Shown here in pieces: positions 32,651 through 46,724 of a DNA stretch of 64,000 nucleotides. The stretch's first letter is position 1; the number at the start of each line of letters is the position of its first letter. The notes beneath the pieces were generated by a model, which saw only the letters and a program-made list of their open reading frames with translations, made no database searches and was not told the origin of the DNA. The position numbers and the translations under genes are program-made. Source of the stretch: Cristatella mucedo (lineage: Eukaryota > Bryozoa > Phylactolaemata > Cristatellidae); NCBI GenBank assembly GCA_009760855.2, contig WPIO01000117.1:1160001-1224000 (forward strand). Direction: 5' to 3'.

Positions 32651-32729
32651 TATATGCTTGAGCAGCAAAGGCATCACAAGCGCTGCACCCTCTGACCAAT
32701 CACCTAAGCAGTGGGACGACATTCGTCTG

Positions 32730-32800
<71 letters not shown>
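32605..32800 (+). repeat. Two (TA)n arrays
   Basis: TA arrays at 32605-32648 and 32731-32800, separated by about 80 bases of unique-looking sequence. Confidence 0.93.
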
Positions 32801-32806
<6 letters not shown>

Positions 32807-32814
32807 ACAAATAC

Positions 32815-33817
32815 CCGTAAGGAATTACGGAAAACCCAAGCTTTGCTTTGGAAGGCGAGCCTGAGTGTGAGCTAACTGACTGTAATGGCTGGCGAGCCAG
32901 CCAGCTACTAGCTGGCAATCTTGCAGTTCTTTTTTAGTGGTGCGAAATAAGTAAAGGGGAAAGGGAAATATAATTCAAAATCAGGTTCTAAGTTTGTTTG
33001 ATAGTGAAATTATTAAAACTATCTTGAATGCACAGTTCTATTCACTGTTGAATTCCGCTTGAACGTCTTTATTTTTTATGTTGTAGTTGCATCAAATTCG
33101 TAAATGATTCCCCTGTTTTTGTCACAGCGCTTACGGTAGCTGTACCGTCGCAACACGACTGTAAAAATCACCAAAGATAGAGTGCAATCATGACGTAGGC
33201 GATTTCTGTTTATGAGATGGACGGACTCAATCATTCACTTACACTCAAAACTATTTAGTTTGCTCTTCTTGCATACTCAGACTGAACCCAGACGATGCCC
33301 TGGAATATCGAGCGTAGTCAAGTCTTGATCTGGTTTCATTGCCTCTTCCCGAAATAGGGACACTGATGGTGTGCGCGTCCTTTGAATGTCAAGCGTCGGT
33401 CACGTGTGAACTCCGAGATTGTCAGCTGGCGTGTCTGAGTCCTTCGCATTCTTCACCTAAAGGACGAAAGCAGCAGGGGGAGCAGACGATTGGCGCGCCC
33501 TGCTGGCCAGCACCAACAGCAGATCACCTAGCAGAGCGTGCCCCGCTAAAGTATAGCACGGCTAGCCTAAAATGAATGCCAACTTAAACCCAGAAATGAA
33601 TTCTAGCTGCTCGCAATTGACCATCAGAGAAAGGAAAAGCGTCACGTGTATAACGATTGATGTTGTGGTGATTAGTCTTTGTCACTCGTGTTTGTCAGTT
33701 CGTATGCATCGAAAGTCGATTGCACGTTCAATACAAACACACACACACACACACACATGCAAACAACTAAGACTTTCTTTCTATACGCTCAAGGGTAGTA
33801 GGACAGCGAGGGATGAG
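32815..33817. other. No recognised gene
   Basis: AT-richer, unique-looking. Contains a short CA array at 33733-33758. No coding family is recognised. Confidence 0.4.
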
Positions 33818-33820
33818 GGT

Positions 33821-34450
<630 letters not shown>

Positions 34451-35094
34451 AATAAAAAGGTGAGAGGAAGGAGAGGGGCAGAGACAGAGGGCGAGGCTGG
34501 AGGGGGCAGATGATGCTGGCTGGTGTGGCTGGCTTTCCGAAAGAAGGAGGTGGTGGCTTTATCAAAATTACTCACCGCCAGTTGATATGCTAGCTAACTC
34601 GCCGTTCCGAGTAAACACTAGACACACTCCAGTTGACGTCCTCCCCTAAGATGCAAACAGCTCAGCTTGAGCTCCCTCTTCTTGTCATCATGTCACATAT
34701 CTGTGAGTTGTCTGGATGTCTGGAGCGACCAAAGTCCAAAGCCCCTCAGTTTATGAGCCGCCCCGGCTTTGGAGCTGGTCAAATAAAGGGGCAGTACCCC
34801 AAAGCACACGGCTTAGAATAGGTTCGTGGGCTGATAGCAAGGCATGCAGCATGATGAACCGAACTCTATCAAGGATGAGGCATCAATAAAATTTCGGTAA
34901 ACAAGCAAAGCCAAGCATTCTGGCTGCTGCAAGTGGACGGTGACAGCTTGTGGCCAGCTGCTTGATAAGACAGCTTCTTAGTCACATTGAAGACGAGCTG
35001 GTTCTTGCCTTCAGACAAATGAATAGTTGAACCATCGTGTTCGAAAGGAAGCCAATGATAGCCCTTGGAGCCAGTATCAACAGTTTGTAAACGA
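34451..35094. other. No recognised gene
   Basis: Unique-looking sequence up to the next LINE fragment. Confidence 0.4.
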
Positions 35095-35625
35095 TGAATG
35101 TAACAGTTACCATGTTACACCATTTCTCACCGACCTGGAGTGGCTCCCAATCAAGTATCTCGTTAAGCAGGTTTTGTCAACAGCATTTTGGTCCTTTCGT
35201 TCTCTGTATCCAGCCTACCTATCCTAACTACTTCCCAATAAGGCCATGCATCCTCCCACCCACTCATCTGGTTCAAATCGTTTAGTGGTGTCTCAGACCA
35301 ACCTCAAATCTTCTGGAGGTCGTTCCTTTAGTTCGTGTGCTTTCAAAGCCTGGAGCCCACTACCGACTGACGGCACACTCTCTTACTTGACAACATTTAA
35401 AGAAGAGCTGAAAACGCACCTGTTTCTCACAGCATTTGACGGGTTCCATGTGAATTATCCTTTCTGTGCAAATGCATGCTGACGCTGTACACGCTATCAC
35501 TAACCAAGCATGATTTTACTTACCATTCAATTGCATTTCACTTTACAGCAAATGTAAAGCGCCTAGAGAGAGATTGAGTTCTCTGAGGGCACTTTATCAA
35601 GTGAATTATTATTATTATTATTATA
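35095..35625 (+). mobile_element. LINE family 1, RT C-terminus and complete 3' end
   Basis: Reads TPFLTDLEWLPIKYLVKQVL, then (after an in-frame stop) GGRSFSSCAFKAWSPLPTDG and FKEELKTHLFLTAFDGF: the last part of a CR1/L2 RT. The 3' UTR, hairpin (35557-35600) and (ATT)n tail (35606-35622) are intact. Confidence 0.88.
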
Positions 35626-35757
35626 TTTACATGCCTCCCTTCCGATGTCCGAGCAAGATACACTCGGATGCCTTGGTGAGGCGGCCATGGTGGGAGGCGG
35701 GAGCTTAGAGCAGTTGCTGTTCGGACATTGTCAGGCACGTAGCCTCTTGAGTTTTAG

Positions 35758-35878
35758 CCTTGAGGTAAGGCACTTTAGCAAAACGACCCAGGTCGTGGGT
35801 TCGAGTCCTGATCAAGGCAATTCCTTATTGCCCACTGTTAGAGAAATGAGAGCCACTACCGCCCATCTGATGCTAAAT
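35758..35878 (+). mobile_element. SINE-A, diverged copy
   Basis: GTCGTGGGTTCGAGTCCTGA (B box), TTATTGCCCACTG body, and end TGATGCTAAAT. Confidence 0.68.
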
Positions 35879-36022
35879 AAAAAAAAAATCTTTACAAAAA
35901 CAACTGTCGTTCCAGCATTGCCAGGCGAAGAGAGCAATTGTTGTTTAGGCGTTATCAAGCGTAAAGAACATTTGCCTTTCGGGCATTGTTCAGTGTCCAA
36001 GGCTTAATTAAATAAATATAAA

Positions 36023-36153
36023 TATAATTCATTTGTATAGCGCCCCAAGATAACTTAGTCTCTATTCGGGCGCTTCACATATGCCTCCGGGCTCGAGCCC
36101 ACGACCTCAGCTAGACCTTGGTCAGGGGCGAGCACCTTAACCGCTGGACCAAA
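36023..36153 (-). mobile_element. SINE-B copy
   Basis: Minus strand: left tail TAATTCATTTGTATAGCGCC and the hairpin block; B-box region GGGCTCGAGCC; head ending at CTGGACCAAAC. Confidence 0.83.
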
Positions 36154-36881
36154 CAGATCTCAGTGCTGCTATTGTCATTACTCAGATGCCCCAATACTCC
36201 TTCTGATGCCTCAGATGTCTCAATCCCTCTCTCTGAGCTCTTCTACCTCTACAGCATCTGCCCTACCAGAGCGTTTCCTGCAGTGTGCGACATAAAACAC
36301 TTGGCCCAAATGTAACTTTGCACCTGCCCCTGATGCACCCTTTCCCTCGATTTGGCCGAGCACACGCAGCAGAGCTGGGCTTTAAAGCTAGGTACGCAGA
36401 CCAGCCAGTTTACCAGCTGGTTATTTTGAGCTTAGCAGTTTGCCCAGCTGTCGTTGTCTAGAAGGGGAAGGGCGAAGTGGCCCGAGCAACTACTGCAAAC
36501 TGCAGGACTCCGGTTGGTGGTCGATAAGGTCCAATCGGCTATTTAGGCTGTGGTCAGAGAAGCTGGACATCAGGCAGCTCGTTTCCTGAAGTTATCATGA
36601 GCATAGGCGTGCATGCATGCACGTAGTGCGCAAGGGCGAGGCGCCGAGGAAGCAGCCGGAGAGTCGGGTGCAGGGACAGCTGGGATCGCTCGTTCGTTCA
36701 CCTTGGGCCTGCCTGCCAAGGTCATAGTCAGCAGAACGGCAGCTTCGTGGCACTTGCCCGGTCCCGCGTAAACTCCTGCACTCTGGGAAGCTTGGGGATG
36801 GCTCTAACTAAGCTCACACGCGACCAACGCAGCCGACCAAGCAGCAAAGCAGCAGCGATCCGCCGGGAGTGAGCAGCATCG
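36154..36881. other. No recognised gene
   Basis: Unique-looking sequence; the right end becomes GC-rich. Confidence 0.4.
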
Positions 36882-39839
<2,958 letters not shown>

Positions 39840-39945
39840 GCTATAGCGTTATAGCGTTATAGCGTATAATGTTATAGCGCCCTCAGAGAACTGAATCTCT
39901 CTGTAGGCACTTTACAGATACTGCATATAAAGCATTACGAAATGT
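39840..39945 (-). mobile_element. LINE family 1 tail with unusual 8-bp tail repeat
   Basis: Minus-strand hairpin (GCGCCCTCAGAGAACTGAAT ... TAGGCACTTTACAG). Instead of ATT repeats, its outer end carries repeats of GTTATAGC (39840-39876). Confidence 0.75.
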
Positions 39946-40117
39946 TTGGTGGGTAGGTGGCTGTTGCCGGCCGGCAGGCCCTCTGACTGGTGGGCTCGGC
40001 GACGAGTCGGTGGCCGCCGAGTCCAGTTCTTATTATCACATTTCCAAGGGCTTGCACTACTACTGAGTTGGCAGCTCGCGTTCTCTTGATCGCCGAGTGT
40101 GTGCCGAGAGTCTAACG

Positions 40118-40200
40118 AACCAAACGTAGAGTGCCTAGACAGAGAGCGAGTTCTGTGATAGCGAAATGTCAAATGTATTATTATTATTGCTATTATTACA
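40118..40200 (+). mobile_element. LINE family 1 tail only
   Basis: AGAGTGCCTAGACAGAGAG, GAGTTCTGTGATAGCGAAAT and an ATT-rich tail: a decayed family 1 end. Confidence 0.7.
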
Positions 40201-40379
40201 CAGCAGTCGATTGGTCAGCTGCCGAGGTATTTTCGCCTCACTGCTGCTGCAGCACCACGAAGGCCTGAGACGAACGGTGGCGCCGGAAGCTCACCTTCGT
40301 CCGTATACGTCGCAGGCTTGGGTGGGGGGTGCAGTGGCTTGGCGAGAAACCGCAGGTTCCCTGACAGCCCCGGGGTCAA

Positions 40380-40545
40380 AGTTAGCCCGGGAGACAAGGT
40401 GCTCGCTCTTCACGATCGAAGGTCGAAGGTCGTGGGTTTTTCGAATCCTGCAGTGGCCGATCCTTCATTTTCAACTGCAAATGATAGTGATAGCCGTAAC
40501 GGCTCTTCTGCCGCTGTATAAAATGAGGCGGTCACGAGAGCTAAT
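40380..40545 (+). mobile_element. SINE-A copy with altered B box
   Basis: CTCTTCACGATCGAAGGTCG, then GTGGGTTTTTCGAATCCTGC, where two extra T split the B box. Body and the ATAGCCGTAACGGCTCTTCT block are well preserved; the end is GAGGCGGTCACGAGAGCTAAT. Confidence 0.82.
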
Positions 40546-40680
40546 ATTTGTATCTTTGTGCTAGCGGGCAGCCGCCCTCTCGCAGAGATGTCGGCGCAGA
40601 CCTTGCAAGAGAGCTCTGGAACTCTTGTAGCCTATTTAAATTAGCCTCCCTTTAAAATGAACCCAAATCTCAGCACCGCA
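40546..40680. other. Spacer
   Basis: Unique-looking sequence between SINE-A and the fold-back element. Confidence 0.4.
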
Positions 40681-40769
40681 GGTGGACCACACGGAAAGTG
40701 TTCTCCAGCCTCTCAGAGAAAAATGGGCCATTTTTCTCTGAGAGGCTAGGGAACACTTTCGGGTGGCCC

Positions 40770-40772
<3 letters not shown>
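40681..40772. mobile_element. Fold-back hairpin (MITE-like)
   Basis: Two arms of about 46 bases, nearly perfect reverse complements: GGTGGACCACACGGAAAGTG at the left pairs with CACTTTCGGGTGGCCCACC at the right, meeting at AAAATGGGCCATTTT. There is almost no loop. Short fold-back MITEs look like this, but no second copy is seen in the window. Confidence 0.75.
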
Positions 40773-40773
<1 letters not shown>

Positions 40774-40827
<54 letters not shown>

Positions 40828-40921
40828 AATAACTAAATATAACTAGATATAACTAGATATAACTACATATATATAACTATATATAACTATATATATATAT
40901 ATATATAACTATATATAACTA

Positions 40922-40980
<59 letters not shown>
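40774..40980 (+). repeat. CT array and TA/ATAACTATAT array
   Basis: (CT)n to about 40808, then TA-rich repeats with recurrent ATATAACTAT and a pure (TA)n end. Confidence 0.93.
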
Positions 40981-40982
<2 letters not shown>

Positions 40983-41471
40983 AGAGAGAGAGCTACTGCT
41001 CTGTGCCGAAGGAGATTAGCCGGAACCTGCTTTTCCTTCATAGGAATGGGCACCTCTTCCTTACATTTATGGAGACTTAAACTGCACCAGGAAGACGCTG
41101 CCAGCGGTTATTGGTTGCTCTGCTCCGGCGGAGGAACATCTTGAAGCTGCTGCAAACCGTCTGGAAGAGCTCTTGTGCAAAGCTTTCTTAAAAAGCAATT
41201 TGCCTACTGCGGATGAATTTGGAGATTATTCCAAATGAAAATTGCATATGAAATTTGGATAGCTTAGGTGGCGTCTGGCAGGCTCTATAGAACCGTCTAA
41301 GTAGTGTCACAACCCATCGAAAACCATCCTCCGGTTGGCATTTTGAGGAGTGTTAGACGTCCTATCTCGACGGTCTTCCTAACCATTCAGAAACCCAGCC
41401 AACCGTCCAGTCCGGTACAATGGGTGACCTAGCAGAGCTTCTCTCTTCTCCTTTGCTCCCGTCTCTTTTGA
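40981..41471. other. No recognised gene
   Basis: Unique-looking sequence. Confidence 0.4.
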
Positions 41472-41633
41472 ATAATAATAATAATAATTCACTTGATAAA
41501 GCGCCCTCAGAGAACTTAATCTCTCTCTAGGCGCTTTACATTTGCTGTAAAGTGAAATGCAATTGAATGGTAAGGAAAATCATGCTTGAAAAACAAACGA
41601 AATGAATAATATGGTTAGGGGTGACATGCAGTC
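41472..41633 (-). mobile_element. LINE family 1, young 3' end
   Basis: Minus strand: (ATT)n tail, hairpin with GCGCC/GGCGC stem, and 3' UTR to TTAGGGGTGACATGCA. Almost identical to the same part of the copies at 4153 and 55722. Confidence 0.88.
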
Positions 41634-41842
41634 ATTGCTAGTTTGTCTCTCCATGCTAGCAATATCGCCTCTGTCTCAAACGTTTCCCTTATGAAGTGCA
41701 TAGATCTATTGCTGATGCCCGCATGTAGCAAATGCTGTAAATATGCCCCCGGTTAGCAATGGAGTACCTACCCTCTGAAAACAGATGCAGCCAGGCAACT
41801 CATTAAAAAAACCTACCCGCGATCGCGAGAACCTAAGCGCCG

Positions 41843-41990
41843 CACTGGTTTGGCCGGTGATTAGGGTGCTCGCCCCGACCAAAGTCGAGGTGAAGGTATT
41901 TGATGGTGGAGGTTGTGGGCCGAGCCCCGTGGCACATGTGAAGCGCCTGAATAGAGATTCATTTCGCTTGGGGCGCTATACGAATAAATT
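41843..41990 (+). mobile_element. SINE-B copy
   Basis: ACTGGTTTGGCCGGTGATTA (A-box region), GGGCCGAGCCC (B-box region), and the LINE-like tail AAGCGCCTGAATAGAGATTC with GGGGCGCTATACGAATAAAT. Confidence 0.83.
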
Positions 41991-42001
41991 GCGCACACGC
42001 A

Positions 42002-42030
42002 TACACACACACATATATATATATATATAT
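42002..42030 (+). repeat. CA/TA microsatellite
   Basis: Short (CA)n(TA)n right of the SINE-B copy. Confidence 0.9.
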
Positions 42031-42074
42031 TAATGTATAAGGAAATTTCATCCAATCTCCTGTCTGATCTTATT

Positions 42075-42430
42075 ATCCAAGCACCTTTCCAGCTTTACAA
42101 TTGCATCAGCTCATCGGATCTTGCTAGAAAGTTCTAATCAGAATTGAGAGGTAGCGATTCTATGGAAACGGCTCTGCTTTGGGCTTGCAATGACCTTATC
42201 AACACTGCTGATCAACATAGGGCCTCTGCTAGTTCGCCACGATGTCGCAGCTGCATTTAACACACGTGATCAGCAGATCCCTCCTGAGCGTCTCTCGACT
42301 ATAAGCCCGTGTATAACTGGCAAGATCCGATTGGTTGGTTGCAATGCAGAAGTCACAGTCTTCACAATTACTAAATGTCTGCACTCGAGCAACAATCTTA
42401 GATGTAGCCTGTAAAACTCTGCGGTGATGT
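42075..42430 (+). mobile_element. LINE RT palm fragment
   Basis: Translation gives ALLWACNDLINTADQH, then (after a frame change) LLVRHDVAAAFNTRDQQI and LSTISPCITGKIRLVG. These correspond to the block before RT motif A, to motif A itself (usually LDLSAAFDT, here with the second Asp replaced by Asn) and to the following helix. Degenerate and incomplete. Confidence 0.7.
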
Positions 42431-43282
42431 GCCCCTTCTTATTGAACCAGCTGCTAAGATCACTGACAGCTCGATAACTGAAGTGACCATTGGGCAGGGC
42501 ATTAGCACCGATCGAGATTCAGAGCAAGATTTTGTATCTCCGATTCAAATACCAGAACGACGGAGCTTCAATTAAAACCTTGCAGAGGAGCCAGGAGAAA
42601 TATTCATTTGAGGGCAAAAAAGGAAATCTGTTGGGTCTCGCTCAATGAGGTGAGGCATGTGTGTGAACTCCACGGTAGACTCGATTGTTCTACTATGCGA
42701 CGCAGGTTAGAGGTCAAAGTGTGCGAATCCATAAGTATAAATTTGGTTATTTAGTGCGTGCGAGTTTAAAAACTTACGCTCAAGGTACAGTAGGCAAGAA
42801 AGATCCTTTTACAATTCCCAAAGGAGTATTTCGAGTACCGTAGAAACTAGCACGCTAAAGCCATTCTTTAGTGCTAGTCGAGCCATTGCTTTACGTACAA
42901 CTGACTCTTTAAACTGATTATGGGTCGTGCTATCTTTAACCTACGGTAAGCAATGCCGAAAAACGGAACTGATCTTGAATACACAGATCGCGGTTTTAGT
43001 TTTTCCCCTTCAGTTGTAGACTATTCCTTTGAGTAGCTGACTATACACGGGAAACGTGCCTGCATGATTTGCACCAATAGTTAAAGTCGCGAGTCTTTTC
43101 TGGAGGCAAACATTTTATGAGCAATACACTTTGATAGAATTTTGAGATGCCTTTGTCCTGATGAAGCGAAATGTATTGTAGCTCAGGTATAGTTAAAAAG
43201 ATCAACGAATATTCGAGGTTGTTAGGGAAGAGATATCATGGCTAGCCTGCTGCAAATAACTCAATTAATAAAGTAGCAGTAG
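42431..43282. other. No recognised gene
   Basis: AT-richer, unique-looking. The segment just after 42430 may be further decayed RT, but no conserved motif is readable. Confidence 0.4.
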
Positions 43283-43445
43283 AAGTCAGCTGATTCAACA
43301 GCCTTTTTTACTAATACAGTGGGTAGGCGAGCCTTAGCGGCTATCACTCCCACTTGCAGTGGGCAAATAAGACTTGCCTGTAGCAGGACTCGAACCCACG
43401 ACCGGAGTCGTAAAGCGGAAGCACCTCAGCCCTTTGACCGGCAAA
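43283..43445 (-). mobile_element. SINE-A copy
   Basis: Minus strand: end block AGTCAGCTGATTCAACAGCC on the left, AGCCTTAGCGGCTATCACT body, B box as GACTCGAACCCACG, head to about 43445. Confidence 0.82.
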
Positions 43446-44595
43446 AGTAACGTGAACGTGGCCAAAATGGTGTCACGGCTCGAACGGCGAAGTGTGAATT
43501 TCACGGCATTTGTCTCGACTTCAAAGAAAGGAAAAACGAACGCGTTTCCGGCCTCGGCTGTTCCACTCTACCTCCGTTGGTGCACTTGACCTCGGTCGCT
43601 GTCCCAGCTGACCAGCAGGAGGCAGTCAAAGAAAGGCCTCTACACTCGCAAGTCCCGATCTCGTTGCTGGCTCGGCAGCCTCTGTTTCCTCTGCTGGACA
43701 GCATATCAATGAACGCGAAAGCGAAAGAGCTGCCCAAGTCGCGCGGGTCTGCGAAGATGCATGCCTCACTGCCTGGCGCAGTTACAGTTGCTGCATGCTT
43801 CATTGAGCTTTTTCAACTATTCCTTGACAGCAGCATGACCCCAAGCACAAAGTTCGCACCGACGGCAGGGCTTCACTGTGAACGATTCCATTCTAATCGC
43901 CACTGGAGGCAGTGCAGGGCAATCGATGTATGTCTGCAATGTAATCTGTTGATTGCCAGATGTGAGGTGGGGGGAACTAGTTGGACCAGTGGGACCATCG
44001 CAGCAGGGTGAAAGTCTATCGTCTTGATCTAGCAGATGCACCTGTAATAAAATATAAGACTCGCTGTCGGGTATGCAGTGAGAGCAATTACGGCGCTCGC
44101 TGCAGTTCGCTGCGGCTTCTTCTCCACGTCCGTCGGGGCTCTGACACTGAACTCGCCATAGCCGGACGCTGTGCCGCGTGGACATTCTAAAAGTCTCAGT
44201 GGTAGCATGGGCGCTCGATTCAGGGGCAGAGACGCCGAGTGGGCCGCTAGCCGGGCAATGATGGCCAATCCAGGTGCAGCGTTCTAGGCGGCGAGGGTTA
44301 GGCCAGCTCGACGCAGCTGACTGGCTACCTAGTTATTAATACTATGGCTGCTATCGTCGCAATCCCCACGGAGAGGCAATCGGAGCACAGAGGCTTGCCC
44401 TGTCAGTGCAGCTCTCTCCGGGACGTCTCTCCGTCGTCGTGGCCTCCACTGCAGCGACCGTGACGAGTTGGAAATTCGCCAAGCGAAATCGCTCCACTCA
44501 AGGAAAACCCGCGGTATGCACGTTTCGAATGTTTGAAGTGTTTCATGGCAGTCCTCGTTGATGCACTTACGTGTCTCGTCGGTATGGTTATGTAT
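43446..44595. other. No recognised gene
   Basis: Unique-looking, moderately GC-rich. Frames at 43577-44011 (+) and 43817-44185 (-) overlap each other and show no recognised motif. Confidence 0.35.
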
Positions 44596-44672
44596 TAATA
44601 TTAATAATAACACACGTGATAAAGCGTTCCCAGAGTCAATCTCTTTCGAGGCGCTTTACATTTGCTACAGTT
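44596..44672 (-). mobile_element. LINE family 1 tail only
   Basis: Minus-strand AAT tail and hairpin (AAAGCGTTCCCAGAGTCAAT ... GAGGCGCTTTACAT). Confidence 0.75.
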
Positions 44673-44721
44673 CATCTCATTCTTACAATCGACCCCCCCC
44701 CCCGTCAGCTGCCCTTGCCGT

Positions 44722-44876
44722 CGCTGGTTTGGCCCAGTGGTTAGGGTGCTCGCCCAGCAAGGCCAAGGTGAATGTATTTGATAACCGATATAGTGGGTTC
44801 GAGCACCCCCGGCATATGCGAAGCGCCTAAAAAATAGAGATTTAAATCTCTGCTATGGCGCTATACAAATGAATTA
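44722..44876 (+). mobile_element. SINE-B, well-preserved copy
   Basis: Perfect A box TGGCCCAGTGG (44730-44740) and B box GGTTCGAGCAC (44797 onward), then tail GCGAAGCGCCTAAAAAATAG and GGCGCTATACAAATGAATTA. Its tail end abuts the next LINE directly, and the start codon of the LINE-derived frame lies in this SINE. Confidence 0.87.
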
Positions 44877-45795
44877 TGCTTGCCTTGCCGATATTCGATC
44901 CTGGATGTCGGAAAACTTCCTGAAATTAAATGACGATAAAACCGAACTGCTTCTCATAGGACACCCTAAGCGTGTGGCTGGATTAAAAGGCTTTGCTGTT
45001 CTAATAGGTGATGCTATTGTGCGACCTTCACCACGTGCTCGTAATCTAGGTGTCGTGTTCGACAGCTGCCTCAATTTCAAAAGCTTATTTCAGAAGACTG
45101 CCTCTACAGCTAGCCATCACATCCGATCCCTATCCAAGATTAGAAGCTGTCTCCCACAGTGGCTTGTAAAAAATTTAACTAGCTCTTTAGTTCTGTCTCG
45201 GCTTGATTATTGTAATTCCCTTTTGGCTGGGCTACCAAAGAAAGCTATTATGCCACTACAGCGGACTATGAATATGGCTGCAAGGCTGGTCTTCAAGTCC
45301 CAGCGGTTTGAGCACGTGTCACCTTTGCTGAAAGAGCTAGGATGGTTGCCGGTTGAGCAAAGGATGCAGAGCAAAGTTCTTACGCTGACCCACAAGGCCC
45401 GCCACGGCTTGGCTCCTTCGTACCTAGCTGAACTGCTACATCAGTTTCAGCCTGTTCGTGCCCTCAGGTCCTGTGTGGACAATAAATTAGCTGTCCCATT
45501 CCTCTGCTTAAAGACAGTTGGCGACAGAAGCTTTAGCTCTGCAGGTCCTAGACTGTGGAACTCGCTTCCACAATTCTTACGCAACGACATCTACTCTCCA
45601 ACTGCCGACTATGGCACATCTTTTTCAGCGGTCCTGAACTGCTACTTCTATGCTACTCACTACCTCAACTGCTCTCCTAACTCTGCTATGCTTCCCACTT
45701 TCTCTTTGTTGCGTGAGACGAAGTCTGTTGGCTACCGAATGCGTACCGAAAGCCGCTTAGGCTGTGAGTGCGCTATACAAAACTCTCCTGCGTAA
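44869..45795 (+). CDS. LINE family 2 reverse transcriptase C-terminal fragment (open frame)
   Basis: 308 codons with no internal stop. The first few residues come from the SINE-B tail; the LINE part starts about residue 4. Conserved blocks in order: CLADIRSWMSENFLKLNDDK (about 5-24), RNLGVVFDSCLNF (about 59-71), SLVLSRLDYCNSLLAGLPKK (about 106-125), LGWLPVEQRMQSKVL (about 157-171), LAPSYLAELLHQF (about 180-192) and RSFSSAGPRLWNSLPQFL (about 221-238). These are the thumb and C-terminal regions of CR1/L2 RT. The palm with the AFD and YADD catalytic motifs is absent through 5' truncation, so it has no polymerase activity. The usual FK-LKTHLF ending is replaced by a longer C-terminal extension (about residues 239-308) with SVGYRMRTESRLGCECAIQN. 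Whether it is expressed is unknown. Confidence 0.85.
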   Translation: MNYACLADIRSWMSENFLKLNDDKTELLLIGHPKRVAGLKGFAVLIGDAIVRPSPRARNLGVVFDSCLNFKSLFQKTASTASHHIRSLSKIRSCLPQWLVKNLTSSLVLSRLDYCNSLLAGLPKKAIMPLQRTMNMAARLVFKSQRFEHVSPLLKELGWLPVEQRMQSKVLTLTHKARHGLAPSYLAELLHQFQPVRALRSCVDNKLAVPFLCLKTVGDRSFSSAGPRLWNSLPQFLRNDIYSPTADYGTSFSAVLNCYFYATHYLNCSPNSAMLPTFSLLRETKSVGYRMRTESRLGCECAIQNSPA

Positions 45796-45868
45796 CACCC
45801 ACATGGTCTTTATGACTTTGTGGAGTTACTGACGGAGATACATTACATTACATTACATTACATTACAT
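44877..45868 (+). mobile_element. LINE family 2, longest copy, with (ATTAC)n tail
   Basis: 5'-truncated insertion running from the RT thumb to a 3' UTR (CACCCACATGGTCTTTATGA) and a tail of about six CATTA units (45840-45868). It serves as the reference for the other family 2 fragments. Confidence 0.9.
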
Positions 45869-45917
45869 ATTTCTCTCTTTCTAAGTACATAGAGAAATAT
45901 TTCAACGGGAACCTCTA

Positions 45918-46072
45918 GGTCTTGGCTCTAGGGTTAAGATTCGCGAACTTCAAGACCCAGGTCGTGGGTTCGAATCTTGCAGCGGAAGTTCTCTATGGGC
46001 TGCTGAAAGCGAAGTGCTAGCCGCACAGGCTGCTCTACTGCCGCTATATAAGTGAGGCTGCTGGATTAAACG
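45918..46072 (+). mobile_element. SINE-A, diverged copy
   Basis: TCTTGGCTCTAGGGTTAAGA head, GTCGTGGGTTCGAATCTTGC B box, GCTCTACTGCCGCTATATAA body and GAGGCTGCTGGATTAAAC end. Confidence 0.75.
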
Positions 46073-46724
46073 ATTTTTACATTATCGACCGGTCTCAGCT
46101 GAGTGATTGGCTGCTTGTCTACTTCGAGAAGCAGTACTGCTGATATTTTAGAGCGAAGAGCGACCCCCAACTTTGAGCTCTCGTCTCAAGTTGGAATCCA
46201 ATGTCAGCGTCTAGCGTCCGCGGGTTTTTCCACAGCTCAATGACACATTGAGCAACGCCCCTCATCTATCAGCAACTGTTTGGTTGCACGTATTTCAGCA
46301 GCTGTTTCGGATATTTAGGCGTACGTGTTTTTCCTTACGGCCGTGCCTCGGGTATTTTCTAGGCCTCTAGGAGCAATCGATTTGCAATTTGGCGTCCACT
46401 AGTCGGTGACAGTCCCCCTGTCAATCATGAAACTAAGGAGGGGCTGCGGTTCTCTGTCTCTCACCGCGTCTATATCGGGGATCCGCTTCTAATACTCAGT
46501 AAGGTAGTACCGCGAAGTGTTGAGGTTCGAACCTTTGGTGTCAAGCATTTTCGCTGGCCAATTGGCAGCAGCAGCAGCAGTCGGGATGACCCTGGGCTCC
46601 CCCCCCTTTCGGTGCGGCCTTTACCGACCGCGCTGTCGCGGTGTGAAGCGTAGAGCACCGAGATCGAGGCTCCGCTGCAACTGGCCGCTACGGGCCGCCA
46701 AAACAAACCATATCAAGAATAATA
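46073..46724. other. No recognised gene
   Basis: Unique-looking, with a short GCA run (46565-46580). Confidence 0.4.
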
